From CAWAPD01 sp963783865 (lineage in GTDB: Bacteria; Actinomycetota; Thermoleophilia; UBA2241), in contig CAWAPD010000003.1 of NCBI GenBank assembly GCA_963783865.1, positions 62,001 through 126,000 on the forward strand: a stretch of DNA of 64,000 nucleotides, in the 5' to 3' direction. Position numbers and translations under genes: made by a program. Positions within the stretch are counted from its first letter, which is position 1, and each line of letters starts with the position of its first letter. The notes under the pieces were generated by a model. The model worked only from the letters and a program-made list of their open reading frames with translations, ran no database searches and was not told the origin of the DNA. Of this stretch, positions 48,245 to 55,458 are shown one piece after another.

Positions 48245-49594
48245 CGCCAGGCGAACGGTCACCATCAATCCGCCACCGGCTGCGTCGCCGAGGGCCAGCG
48301 AGCCGCCGGACGCCTCGGCGAGCGCTCGCGCGATGGGCAGGCCGAGGCCGGTGCCGGGGCGCGACGCGTCGAGCCGCCAGAAACGGTCCAGGGCACGAGC
48401 CTTGAGGTCGCCGTCAAGACCCGGCCCCTGGTCGGTGACGACCAAGGAGTGCTCGTGGTGTCCGGGCGTAACGCTCACCGTGACGGTGCTCCCGCGCGGC
48501 GACGCGTCGATGGCGTTGTCGATCAGGTTGTCGAGCATCTGCTCGACCCCGTTGGGGACGGCGGCGGCGAACACAGGGCCGTCCGGCGCCGCAAGCGTCA
48601 GCGCGACTCTGGCCGTCCCGGCCACGGCCGACCAGGTGTCGACGCGGTCGCGCGCGACCTGCACGAGCTCGAAGGGTTCGGGCGCCGCGGTCTCTTCGGC
48701 GCGGGCGAGCTTGAGCAGGCCGCCGACCAGCTCGCTCAACCTTCCGGTCTCGTCCATCGCGGCCGCGAGGTCGTCGGACCTCGCCGCCGCGTCCTCGTCG
48801 CCCTGCAGGTTCTCGAGTCGCAGGCGCAGCGCCGTGAGCGGCGTGCGCAGCTGGTGCGAGGCGTCGGCCACGAACGCGCGCTGCTCGGCGAGCAGCTGCT
48901 GCAGCCGGTGCGCCATGGTGTTGAGCGTGGCGCCGAGCGCGGCGATCTCGGCCGGCGCGCCGGTGTCGGGTTCGACGGCGGCGAGGTCGCCGGTGGCGAA
49001 CCGTGCCGCCGTCGCCTCCAGCCGCCGCAGGGGTCGCGTCACCGAGCGGGCCACCGCCCAGCCGATGCCGGCCATCGCCACCAGCACGATCGCCGCCACG
49101 GCGGCGAGACCCAGCCAGAAGCGGTGCACGGCGGCCGTGACCTCGGCCGTGTCGAGCGTCACGCGTACGGCGCCCAGCACTTTGCCTCCCGACGCCACCG
49201 GAACGGCGACGTACAGGAGGTCGGCGTTCAGCGTGTCGGAGTGCCTGATCCCGGTCACACGGTCTCCCGCGAGCGCGCGTTTGACTTCGGGTCGGGTGGA
49301 GAAGTCGCGGCCGGTCGTGTCGCCCGTGTCGACCACCGAGGTACCGGTGGCGTCGGCCACCACCACGCGCGAATCGGTGCGCTGCGCGTACTTCGCGGCC
49401 ACGGACGGGTCGGGCGCCGTGTGCTGCTCGAGCGCGTCCTCGTAGATGCTCGCCAGCGCGTTGGCGTCGCGCTCGACCCCGACGGTCAGCCGCGCGGTCT
49501 CGCGCTGCTGGTAGAAGCGGCCCAGCGGCACCTCGAGGACCAGAAGCACGATCGCGGTGATCGTGAGGTAGCCGAGCAGCAGGCGGCGGGTCAC
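48224..49594 (-). CDS. Sensor histidine kinase
   Basis: A 456-residue membrane kinase. It has an N-terminal helix (about 5-25), an extracytoplasmic sensor of about 130 residues, a second helix near 160-182, a HAMP linker (VARSVTRPLRRLEATAARFA), and the phospho-acceptor block FVADASHQLRTPLTALR with His247. The ATP domain has NLIDNAIDASP, DQGPGLD and GTGLGLPIARALAEASGG. GTG 49594 overlaps the regulator stop by four bases; the longer open frame repeats regulator sequence in the wrong frame. It phosphorylates the adjacent regulator; the signal is unknown. Confidence 0.93.
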   Translation of the reverse strand: MTRRLLLGYLTITAIVLLVLEVPLGRFYQQRETARLTVGVERDANALASIYEDALEQHTAPDPSVAAKYAQRTDSRVVVADATGTSVVDTGDTTGRDFSTRPEVKRALAGDRVTGIRHSDTLNADLLYVAVPVASGGKVLGAVRVTLDTAEVTAAVHRFWLGLAAVAAIVLVAMAGIGWAVARSVTRPLRRLEATAARFATGDLAAVEPDTGAPAEIAALGATLNTMAHRLQQLLAEQRAFVADASHQLRTPLTALRLRLENLQGDEDAAARSDDLAAAMDETGRLSELVGGLLKLARAEETAAPEPFELVQVARDRVDTWSAVAGTARVALTLAAPDGPVFAAAVPNGVEQMLDNLIDNAIDASPRGSTVTVSVTPGHHEHSLVVTDQGPGLDGDLKARALDRFWRLDASRPGTGLGLPIARALAEASGGSLALGDAAGGGLMVTVRLAAVSPSP

Positions 49595-50265
49595 AGGCGG
49601 GCGGCGTCGGCGACGAGGCGGAAGCCGACGCCGCGCACCGTCTCGATGGCCTCGGGCGCCAGCTTGCGGCGCAACGAGGCGACGTGGACGTCGAGGGTCT
49701 TGGTGGAGCCCCACCAGTTCTCGTCCCAGACGTCCTCCATGATCTTCTCGCGGGTGACGACGGCTTCGGGGTCGCGCGCGAGATACACGAGCAGGTCGTA
49801 TTCCCTGGGCGTCAGCGTGACGCCGCCGCCGCCCCACGTCACAGCCCGCGTGCGGGTGTCGATCTGCAGCCGGCCCAGGTCGAAGCGGACGACCTCGGGA
49901 GTCTCGGCGCGCTCGCCGCCCGTGCGTCGCAGGACGGCGCGGATACGCGCCACGAGCTCGCGGAACCCGAAGGGCTTGACCACGTAGTCGTCGGCGCCGG
50001 CCTCGAGCAGCGTGACGCGGTCGATCTCCTCGGCCCGGGCGGTGAGGACGATGATCGGCACGCCGGACCGCGCGTGGAGCTCGCGGCAGACGGCGCTGCC
50101 GTCGAGGTCCGGCAGGCCGAGGTCGAGCAGGACGAGGTCGACCTCGCCGGCCGCCAGCGCCTCCGCGCCGGTGGCCGCCAGCTCGACCTCGAACCCCTCG
50201 CGCCGCAGGCCGGTCAGCAGCGGCTGGGCGATGCCTGGATCATCTTCGACGACGAGCAGTCGCAC
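49591..50265 (-). CDS. OmpR-family response regulator
   Basis: A 224-residue regulator. The receiver has VEDD near the N-terminus, phospho-acceptor Asp48 in DLVLLDLGLPDLDG, and the KPFGFRELVARIRAVLRR lysine region. The C-terminal winged helix carries LTPREYDLLVYLARDP and TLDVHVASLRRKL. GTG 50265 with GAGGAG upstream is preferred over the open frame to 50340, whose extra residues are Pro/Gly-rich. It is divergent from the exported-protein/apbE operon, which it may control. Confidence 0.93.
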   Translation of the reverse strand: MRLLVVEDDPGIAQPLLTGLRREGFEVELAATGAEALAAGEVDLVLLDLGLPDLDGSAVCRELHARSGVPIIVLTARAEEIDRVTLLEAGADDYVVKPFGFRELVARIRAVLRRTGGERAETPEVVRFDLGRLQIDTRTRAVTWGGGGVTLTPREYDLLVYLARDPEAVVTREKIMEDVWDENWWGSTKTLDVHVASLRRKLAPEAIETVRGVGFRLVADAARL

Positions 50266-50429
50266 CTCGCTCGCTCCTCTCGCGGGTCGCGGTCCGCGGC
50301 CGTGGCCGTCGGCCGGGGCTTCGGGGTCGGCCTTTGCCAAATGTTAACCCGGGACTGGGCCGCCGTTGGCACACAGGAAGGTACCGTACTCCCGGCACAC
50401 GTGCGTCCGCCACATGAGAGGAGCCACCC

Positions 50430-51002
50430 ATGCGACACCGCACCGCCCTGATAACCGCCGGCCTGATCGCTGCCGTGATCCTGGCCGGAGCGGTCGCCAT
50501 GGGCGCCAACATCGGCATCCTGAACGCCGCCGACTCGCGGCCCGTCGGGACGCTGTCGGCGGTCGCCCACCTGCAGACCGGCCAGTCGAAGGCGGTCCGC
50601 GTCTACGCGACCGGGGCGCCGACGCCGGCGCAGCCTCAGAAGTACGTCATCAGGAAGGCCGGCAGCGTCAGCGTGACCGCCGGCAAGGCCGGTCTGCGGC
50701 TCGCCGACGTCGCGTCGAAGCGCGGCTGGACGTGGAGCCTGACGCAGACGTCGGACAAGAGGCTCACGATCACCTTCAAGCATGGAGGGACGACCTACAC
50801 GTTCGTCGCTCGGGTCGGCCGCCACGGGGCGATCCTCGCCCGGGTCGACCATCCCGTGACGCGCGTGACGCCGTCATCGTCGTCGGCCGTGGCATACTCG
50901 GCGCCGCCGGCGGCCGCCCCGGCTGTCGCACCGCCGGCGGCGCCCAGCCAGGGCGGCGAACCCGGCGACGGCGGCGACGGTGAAGGAGGAGCAGATGACT
51001 GA
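50430..51002 (+). CDS. Exported or membrane-anchored protein, function unknown
   Basis: A 190-residue protein with an N-terminal hydrophobic helix (LITAGLIAAVILAGAVAMGA) that serves as signal or anchor. The folded part runs from about 35 to 145 and contains TWSLTQTSDKRLTITFKHGG. The last 40 residues are Pro/Ala then Gly/Asp-rich. I do not recognise the domain. It opens an operon with apbE, but the flavinylation motif expected of an ApbE substrate is not seen. It overlaps the next gene by eight bases. Confidence 0.7.
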   Translation: MRHRTALITAGLIAAVILAGAVAMGANIGILNAADSRPVGTLSAVAHLQTGQSKAVRVYATGAPTPAQPQKYVIRKAGSVSVTAGKAGLRLADVASKRGWTWSLTQTSDKRLTITFKHGGTTYTFVARVGRHGAILARVDHPVTRVTPSSSSAVAYSAPPAAAPAVAPPAAPSQGGEPGDGGDGEGGADD

Positions 51003-51378
51003 CGCACCCGCCCGCAAGGTCCGTCATCCCGCCCAGCGCACCCGCATCGCGGCGCTGGGCGTGGGGGCGGCCGTCATGGCCGGGCTCGTGAGCCAGATGG
51101 AGGTGGAGGGCGCGGCCAAGACGGCCGCCCCCGCGCCGCCGGCCCCGGGCCATAGCTCGAGCGCCGTGAAGAAGGCGGCGGCGAGGCACGCAGCCGCCCT
51201 CGCCGCCGCGCGCTCGAAGCCGATCGTGCTGACGCCGCACGCCGTCGTCCACACGGTGTCGGCGCCGTCGTCGGGCGGAGGCTACGTGTCGTCGGGTAGC
51301 TCCGGCTACGCGGCCGCGCCGGCCCCCGCCGCCGCCCCGGCTGCTCCGGTGGCGGCCACGAGCGCGAGCGCCCCCTGA
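50995..51378 (+). CDS. Small Ala/Pro/Ser-rich membrane-anchored protein
   Basis: A 127-residue protein with one hydrophobic segment (IAALGVGAAVMAGLVSQME) after a basic N-terminus, then a low-complexity Ala/Pro/Ser/Gly tail. ATG 50995 is chosen because AAGGAGGA ends four bases upstream; an in-frame ATG at 50980 has no such site. It has no recognised domain and may be a spacer or scaffold at the cell surface. It is four bases upstream of apbE. Confidence 0.6.
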   Translation: MTDAPARKVRHPAQRTRIAALGVGAAVMAGLVSQMEVEGAAKTAAPAPPAPGHSSSAVKKAAARHAAALAAARSKPIVLTPHAVVHTVSAPSSGGGYVSSGSSGYAAAPAPAAAPAAPVAATSASAP

Positions 51379-51382
51379 TCCT

Positions 51383-52351
51383 GTGGTCGAGGTCGAGCCG
51401 ACAGGCGTGAGCGTCGCGTCCTTCCGCGTGATGGCGAGCGCGACGCAGGTGATCCTGGTCGACGCGCCGCCGGGCGCCGAGGCGTATGCCCGGTGGCGGC
51501 TGGAGCAGCTCGAAGGTCGTTGGAGCCGGTTCCTGCCCGACAGCGAGCTGTCGCGCCTGAACGAGGCGCCGGGGGCGCTGCTGCGGGTGTCGGACGACAC
51601 CGTGGCGCTGCTCACGGCCATGCGCGAGGCGCACGGCGTGACCGGCGGCCGTTTCGACCCCACGATGCTTGACGCGATCGTCGAGGTCGGCTACACGCTG
51701 AGCGTCGACGGGTCGGGCCGTCGCTCGCTCCCGCGCGCGGCGCGGCGGTCACGCGCACGTACGCGACAATTCGGCAGGACCGTGCTGGACGTCGAGGTCG
51801 ACCACGACCTCTCGGCGGTCGTCATGCCGGCCGGCCTGGGCCTTGACCCGGGCGGGATCGGCAAGGGCCTGGCCGCCGACATCGTGGTGATCGAGCTGCT
51901 CGCCGGCGGGACTGCCGGCGCGCTGGTGTGCGTGGGCGGCGACCTGGCGGCCGCCGCCACGCCCCCGGCGGCCGGCGGGTGGCCCGTCGTCGTCACCGAC
52001 CCGTTCGACGCCGCCCGCTCGATCGCGAGCTTCGCGATCGAGGCCGGCGGCGTCGCCACCTCCAGCACGCGCTCGCGCGCCTGGACGACGCGCGGCGTGC
52101 GCCGTCACCACGCCCTCGATCCCGACACCCTGACGAGCTCCGAGACCGACCTGGCCACGGCGACGGTCGTCGCCCGGGCAGGCTGGGAGGCCGAAGCGCA
52201 CGCCACTGCCGCCCTGCTCTGCGGCTCTGGCCGCGTCCTCGACTACCTCGCCCGACACGGCCTCGACGGTCTCGCCGTGAGTCTCGACGGCGCCGTCCTG
52301 GCCACTCCCGCCCTGCAAGACGCCGTCATCCCCGAAAGGAGCGTGGCGTGA
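51383..52351 (+). CDS. apbE: FAD:protein FMN transferase (ApbE)
   Basis: A 322-residue enzyme that attaches FMN to a Ser/Thr of exported target proteins. Supporting blocks are WSRFLPDSELSRLNEAPG, GGRFDPTM, LGLDPGGIGKGLAADI and CVGGDLAAAA. No signal peptide or lipobox is apparent, so the enzyme may act inside the cell. GTG 51383 follows the preceding stop by four bases, and its own stop overlaps the next gene (GTGA). Residues 115-130 are Arg-rich and unlike the family. Confidence 0.85.
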   Translation: MVEVEPTGVSVASFRVMASATQVILVDAPPGAEAYARWRLEQLEGRWSRFLPDSELSRLNEAPGALLRVSDDTVALLTAMREAHGVTGGRFDPTMLDAIVEVGYTLSVDGSGRRSLPRAARRSRARTRQFGRTVLDVEVDHDLSAVVMPAGLGLDPGGIGKGLAADIVVIELLAGGTAGALVCVGGDLAAAATPPAAGGWPVVVTDPFDAARSIASFAIEAGGVATSSTRSRAWTTRGVRRHHALDPDTLTSSETDLATATVVARAGWEAEAHATAALLCGSGRVLDYLARHGLDGLAVSLDGAVLATPALQDAVIPERSVA

Positions 52352-52932
52352 GCCCAGAGACCCTCTGGTACATCAGCCGGGCCGCGGGCATCGTCGCCTG
52401 GCTCACGCTGACGAGCTTGGTGCTGTTCGGCATCGTGCTCTCCACCGACCTTTTCCCGAAGTGGCGTCGCAGCGCGTGGCTGCTCGACGTGCACCGCTGG
52501 CTGGCCGGCCTGACGCTCTTCTTCTTCGCCGGCCACATCGGCACCCTGCTCGCCGACCCGCACGCCCACATCGGCCTGCGGCAGGCGACCGTCCCCTTCG
52601 CCAGCTCCTGGCGGCCGACGGCCGTCGCCGCCGGCGTGATCTCCGCCTGGCTGCTGCTCGCCGTCGAGGGCACGGCGCTGGCCAACCGACGCCTGCCGAG
52701 GTGGCTGTGGCGCGACCTCCACATCGTCGGCTACTGGGTCTTCTGGGCGGCCTGCGTCCACGGCGCCTTCGCCGGCACCGACGCGACGCGACGCGTGTAC
52801 ATGGTCACCGCGATGGTCGGGATCGCGGCCGTCGTCTTCGCGGCCTCGTACCGGATCCTCGCGCGTGACCTGCCCAAGCGCCGGACCGCCCGCGGGCGCC
52901 AGCCGCGGCAGGCAGACGAGGCCCACGGCTGA
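52348..52932 (+). CDS. Ferric-reductase-like transmembrane haem protein
   Basis: A 194-residue membrane protein with five to six helices. SRAAGIVAWLTLTSLVLFGI begins the ferric-reductase-like fold, and histidines that could bind haem occur in DVHRWLAGLTLFFFAGHIG and in RDLHIVGYWVFWAACVHGAF. It lacks the cytoplasmic FAD/NADH domain of full ferric reductases, resembling MsrQ/YedZ-size proteins. Together with apbE and two exported proteins it suggests electron transfer to the outside, regulated by the divergent two-component system. Confidence 0.82.
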   Translation: MSPETLWYISRAAGIVAWLTLTSLVLFGIVLSTDLFPKWRRSAWLLDVHRWLAGLTLFFFAGHIGTLLADPHAHIGLRQATVPFASSWRPTAVAAGVISAWLLLAVEGTALANRRLPRWLWRDLHIVGYWVFWAACVHGAFAGTDATRRVYMVTAMVGIAAVVFAASYRILARDLPKRRTARGRQPRQADEAHG

Positions 52933-52942
52933 CGGACCGGGC

Positions 52943-52968
52943 GGGGGCCGGCCGTCCGGCCGGCCCCC
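52943..52968. terminator. 11-bp GC hairpin closing the apbE operon
   Basis: Arms 52943-52953 and 52958-52968 with loop GTCC, starting eleven bases after the membrane-protein stop and ending just before the tRNA promoter. Confidence 0.75.
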
Positions 52969-52979
52969 CTGCCTCGTGC

Positions 52980-52985
52980 TAGTAT
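52980..52985 (+). promoter_or_regulatory. Extended -10 promoter of the truncated tRNA
   Basis: TAGTAT preceded by TGC forms an extended -10 element eleven bases before the tRNA-like 5' end. The -35 position falls in the GC-rich hairpin and is not recognisable. Confidence 0.5.
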
Positions 52986-52996
52986 CGCCGCCGCTT

Positions 52997-53027
52997 GCTC
53001 TCGTAGCTCAGCGGAGAGAGCACAGAC
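52997..53027 (+). pseudogene. 5' fragment of a tRNA gene, cut after the D arm
   Basis: GCTCTCG would be the 5' acceptor strand (52997-53003), then TA, a D stem GCTC/GAGC around an 8-base loop with GG (53006-53021), and the start of an anticodon stem. After about 53027 the sequence no longer folds as a tRNA, and no matching CGAGAGC 3' acceptor strand is seen nearby. The 5' part resembles tRNA-Arg-type genes. It probably marks the chromosomal edge of an inserted element. Confidence 0.6.
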
Positions 53028-53055
53028 AACCTCGTCTCGCTCGCCAACCGTCGCT
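53025..53055 (+). repeat. Short repeat shared with the arsC end, copy 1
   Basis: Matches 59106-59136 at 25 of 31 positions, including 13 identical bases in a row (TCGTCTCGCTCGC). It starts exactly where the tRNA fragment breaks off. Confidence 0.5.
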
Positions 53056-53073
53056 GCTGACCCGTGCTGGTGT

Positions 53074-53095
53074 GGCTGAGTCCGTTCGCTCAGCC
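53074..53095 (-). terminator. 7-bp hairpin at the end of the secreted barrel protein gene
   Basis: Arms 53074-53080 and 53089-53095 around an 8-base loop; the stem contains the minus-strand stop codon at 53090-53092. Confidence 0.45.
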
Positions 53096-53581
53096 TCCGT
53101 TGGGAGCCGAGATCGTGCCCTTGAACTGGAAGTTCAACACGCCCTTGATGAAATCGCCGTAGCCGTCGATGGTCCCCTTGCCGGTAGCGTTGCTGAACCG
53201 GCCCGTTCCCCCGGTCACCGTCCATTGACCGATCCCGCGGAGCACGCCCGGGGCCACCGGGATAGCGACGTCTTGGCTGGTCAGCGTGAGCGTGTCGCCG
53301 TTGGCCGCCGTATACGTCTCGGTGTTGATGTTGTCGAGCCCTCCGGGGATGCTGCTGTCCGGGCCTGTGATGACCGCGATCCCATGGTTGGCGCCGCGCC
53401 CGAGATGACTGGAGATGCCGGTGCCGCTGAAGGCCACGGTGTCAGGGCCGGTGAAGGCGGCCGTGCCCGAATACGACCCGTGAATGGGTACCTGATGGAC
53501 TCCGGCACCAAGTGCTGAGCTCGCGGTCAGCCCAAGAGCCACGAGAGCGAGCAGCGCCGCGAAGATGAGCTTCCTGATCAT
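53090..53581 (-). CDS. Secreted beta-barrel-like protein (allene-oxide-cyclase-barrel-like)
   Basis: A 163-residue protein with a signal peptide (MIRKLIFAALLALVALGLTA, cleavage near ALGAG). The mature part is rich in Gly/Thr and has the pattern of the AOC-barrel-like secreted family: GTGISSHLGRGANHG, YTAANGDTLTLTSQDVAI and TGGTGRFSNATGKGTIDG. Function in bacteria is unknown. ATG 53581 is preferred over the longer frame because GAGGAGG lies upstream and the signal peptide starts there. Base composition is less GC-rich than the core genes, fitting an accessory region. Confidence 0.7.
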   Translation of the reverse strand: MIRKLIFAALLALVALGLTASSALGAGVHQVPIHGSYSGTAAFTGPDTVAFSGTGISSHLGRGANHGIAVITGPDSSIPGGLDNINTETYTAANGDTLTLTSQDVAIPVAPGVLRGIGQWTVTGGTGRFSNATGKGTIDGYGDFIKGVLNFQFKGTISAPNGG

Positions 53582-53879
53582 CGGCCTTGTCCTCCTCTGT
53601 AGAGCGAGGCGCAACCTGAAACGGACTCTCCGTACGTTTCCCGCCGGGGCGATGCAACCCAGTGACTGTGTGGCGCGTGGCGAACCCGAGGGACCGTATG
53701 CGGCGACAAGGCCGTCTACATCGACCCGATCAGCCGGCCTGGATCGCCCGGACCTCCCTGGCGCGCCGCCGAAAGGCCCAACGCGCTTAGCATCCGCATT
53801 AGTGCGTCATAGACCACTATTACGGTCGGTGTGAGTCTCCGGCGAGGAGCGGCGCCTCCGCCCTATCGAGAGGGCGACC

Positions 53880-54011
53880 ATGAGCCTCATCGTACGAGAC
53901 GCGGTGTGCGACTCCGACGCCTGCGAATCTGGATGCGACGCACACGAACACGTGCTTCTTGAGGCCGACCTATCAGGACCCGGGGGCCCCAGCGGAAGGG
54001 GCACGTCATGA
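53880..54011 (+). CDS. Possible 43-residue Cys/Asp-rich peptide upstream of the lipoprotein
   Basis: An ATG frame with GAGAGGG five bases upstream encodes a small acidic peptide containing CDSDACESGCDAHEHVLLEA. Its TGA overlaps the lipoprotein ATG (ATGA), the usual coupling pattern. In the second repeat copy the same frame is kept for about 35 codons, but its start region is missing. Whether it is a translated leader or a non-coding conserved region cannot be decided. Confidence 0.35.
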   Translation: MSLIVRDAVCDSDACESGCDAHEHVLLEADLSGPGGPSGRGTS

Positions 54012-54694
54012 CGAGACTGGCAGGACCACGGCCACGCACGTCCGTCACGCTCGTTCTCGCGTCACTCGTCCTGCTGCCGGCGCTCACGCTCGCCGCCTGC
54101 GCCGGTAACCGTTCGGCGGCGGCCACTCCTCCCGCAGCTGTCGGGAGCCCTTCGACGGCGTCGGCGGCCGCCAGCAGTCCCCCGTCTGGCCATGCGGCGA
54201 CCGCCTCGAGCATCGGCGACGGCGTCTATCGGGTCGGGACAGACATCCCCGCGGGCAGGTACAAGGGGACCACGGTCAGCGACAGCGACGCGGGCGGCCT
54301 CTGGGGCCTCTGGCAGGTATCGAGCGACGCCAACGGCTCCAGCATCATCGCGAGCGACACCGCCACAAACCTCACAGGCCAGTTCTACGTTCAGGTCAAG
54401 AAGGGCCAGTACCTCAAGCTTTCGGGTGTGGAGATCGTGAAGGCGCCAGTGGCAGCACCTACGAAGATGCGGTCGAGCGTCGGTGACGGCGTCTACCTGG
54501 TCGGGACCGACATCCCCGCGGGCAGGTACAGGGGGGAGCCGACGAATGAATTCGGGGGCAGCTGGAAGACGTCACGCGACGCGAACGGCACCCTGGTCGT
54601 CCACTCAGCCCATCCAGCTAGGCCCTTCCACATCCACGTGAAGAAGGGCCGGTACCTCTATCTCATGGGACTCACGCTCAGGCGAGTCAAGTAG
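54008..54694 (+). CDS. Lipoprotein with two tandem GDGVYLVGTDIPAGRY-type domains, paralogue 1
   Basis: A 228-residue exported lipoprotein. The signal peptide ends in a lipobox, LTLAAC. An Ala/Ser/Pro linker leads to two similar beta domains of about 75 residues: the first starts at GDGVYRVGTDIPAGRYKG, the second at GDGVYLVGTDIPAGRYRG, each ending in a KKGxYLxL strand. This domain is common in actinobacterial surface proteins of unknown role. A close paralogue lies at 60894-61559. Confidence 0.82.
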   Translation: MTRLAGPRPRTSVTLVLASLVLLPALTLAACAGNRSAAATPPAAVGSPSTASAAASSPPSGHAATASSIGDGVYRVGTDIPAGRYKGTTVSDSDAGGLWGLWQVSSDANGSSIIASDTATNLTGQFYVQVKKGQYLKLSGVEIVKAPVAAPTKMRSSVGDGVYLVGTDIPAGRYRGEPTNEFGGSWKTSRDANGTLVVHSAHPARPFHIHVKKGRYLYLMGLTLRRVK

Positions 54695-54722
54695 GCAAGA
54701 AGGCAAGAAGCCGCTCAAGACG

Positions 54723-54983
54723 TCAGACTCCCGTGCGCCGCACCCAGGTCAACGAGCTGGGCACCTCGGCGGGGCTCACCGCGCGCGGCGCCTGGCCTCG
54801 GCGCACGAGGTTGAAGCGCGCCTTCTTGCCGCCGCCGCCGCAACACTCGTAGGCGACCTCGGTGCCGTCCTCGGCGATCATCGTCGCCGCGACCCAGCAC
54901 ACCTGGTTGGAGCCCTCCGCGCACTCGACGACCTGCGCCGGCGTCATGCATCCCAGCTCCGTGCACTTCGACTCGTCGTTCAT
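54723..54983 (-). CDS. Small Cys-rich protein in the arsR operon
   Basis: An 86-residue soluble protein with six cysteines (7, 12, 21, 29, 47, 48), two of them adjacent in YECCGGGGKKARFNLV. I do not recognise the family. It lies 22 bases downstream of arsR on the same strand, with AAAGGACGGGGG near its start, so it should be induced together with arsR. A metal or arsenite chaperone role is possible by context only. Confidence 0.7.
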   Translation of the reverse strand: MNDESKCTELGCMTPAQVVECAEGSNQVCWVAATMIAEDGTEVAYECCGGGGKKARFNLVRRGQAPRAVSPAEVPSSLTWVRRTGV

Positions 54984-55005
54984 CTCGAGCCCCCGTCCTT
55001 TGGTG

Positions 55006-55353
55006 TCAGCCGCCGGTCAGATCCTGCAGGGCGCGCAGCGTCGCCGCGAACGCCTCGGTGTCGAGCGCGTAGAAGGTCCACTTGCCGCGCGTCTCCTCGG
55101 TCACCAGGCCGGCCTCTTTGAGCACCCGCAGGTGGTAGGACGTGCGGGACTGCCCGAGACCGAACTGCTCCTGGAACTCGCAGACGCAGATGCCGGCTGG
55201 GGTGCCCTCGCCGGGGACGTTGCGCGTGCAGAGGTCGGGCAGCTCGCAACAGTCCCGGCCCTCGGCGAGCATGCCGAGCATCTTCAGGCGGATCGGGTCG
55301 GACAGGGCTTTGGCGGCCCGGGCCAGCTGCGTGACGTCGGTGGTGGCCGGCAT
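55006..55353 (-). CDS. arsR: ArsR-family arsenic-responsive repressor
   Basis: A 115-residue winged-helix repressor. KALSDPIRLKMLGMLAEG is the N-terminal DNA-binding scaffold, and SRTSYHLRVLKEAGLVTEE the recognition helix. Arsenite ligands are probably Cys56 and Cys58 in ICVCEF, the family's CxC position; additional Cys35, Cys36 and Cys42 lie in an inserted loop. It is divergent from arsM and shares a compact control region that contains an inverted repeat. It should release the DNA on binding arsenite. Confidence 0.93.
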   Translation of the reverse strand: MPATTDVTQLARAAKALSDPIRLKMLGMLAEGRDCCELPDLCTRNVPGEGTPAGICVCEFQEQFGLGQSRTSYHLRVLKEAGLVTEETRGKWTFYALDTEAFAATLRALQDLTGG

Positions 55354-55389
55354 CCGTCCTCCCTCAGACCAAGAAACGCTGATATGGAC

Positions 55390-55444
55390 TTGACATCAAA
55401 ACCTCGTGATGTGAGCATCATACCACTGGAGTGTGATTTGACAA
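55390..55444. promoter_or_regulatory. Divergent ars promoter/operator
   Basis: On the plus strand, TTGACA at 55390-55395 is a perfect -35 for arsM, with only weak -10 candidates. Overlapping it is an inverted repeat ACATCA-N8-TGATGT (55393-55412), the probable ArsR operator. On the minus strand, TTGTCA (55439-55444) and TATGAT (55417-55422) with 16-base spacing form the arsR promoter. Repressor bound here would block both directions. Confidence 0.7.
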
Positions 55445-55458
55445 CAGAGGGATGAGCC

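Larger units (their letters stand above)
53666..54695 (+). repeat. Segmental direct repeat, copy 1 (non-coding leader plus lipoprotein gene)
   Basis: This segment is repeated in the same orientation at 60649-61560. The match covers about 145 bases of leader, then the last 100 bases before the lipoprotein start, then the whole gene. Copy 1 has about 100 bases (about 53813-53909) missing from copy 2. The two copies flank the arsenic module. Confidence 0.85.

Noticed and set aside
52997..53600. Intact or intron-containing tRNA gene
   Set aside because: No 3' acceptor strand complementary to GCTCTCG and no T-arm sequence was found in the next 600 bases.
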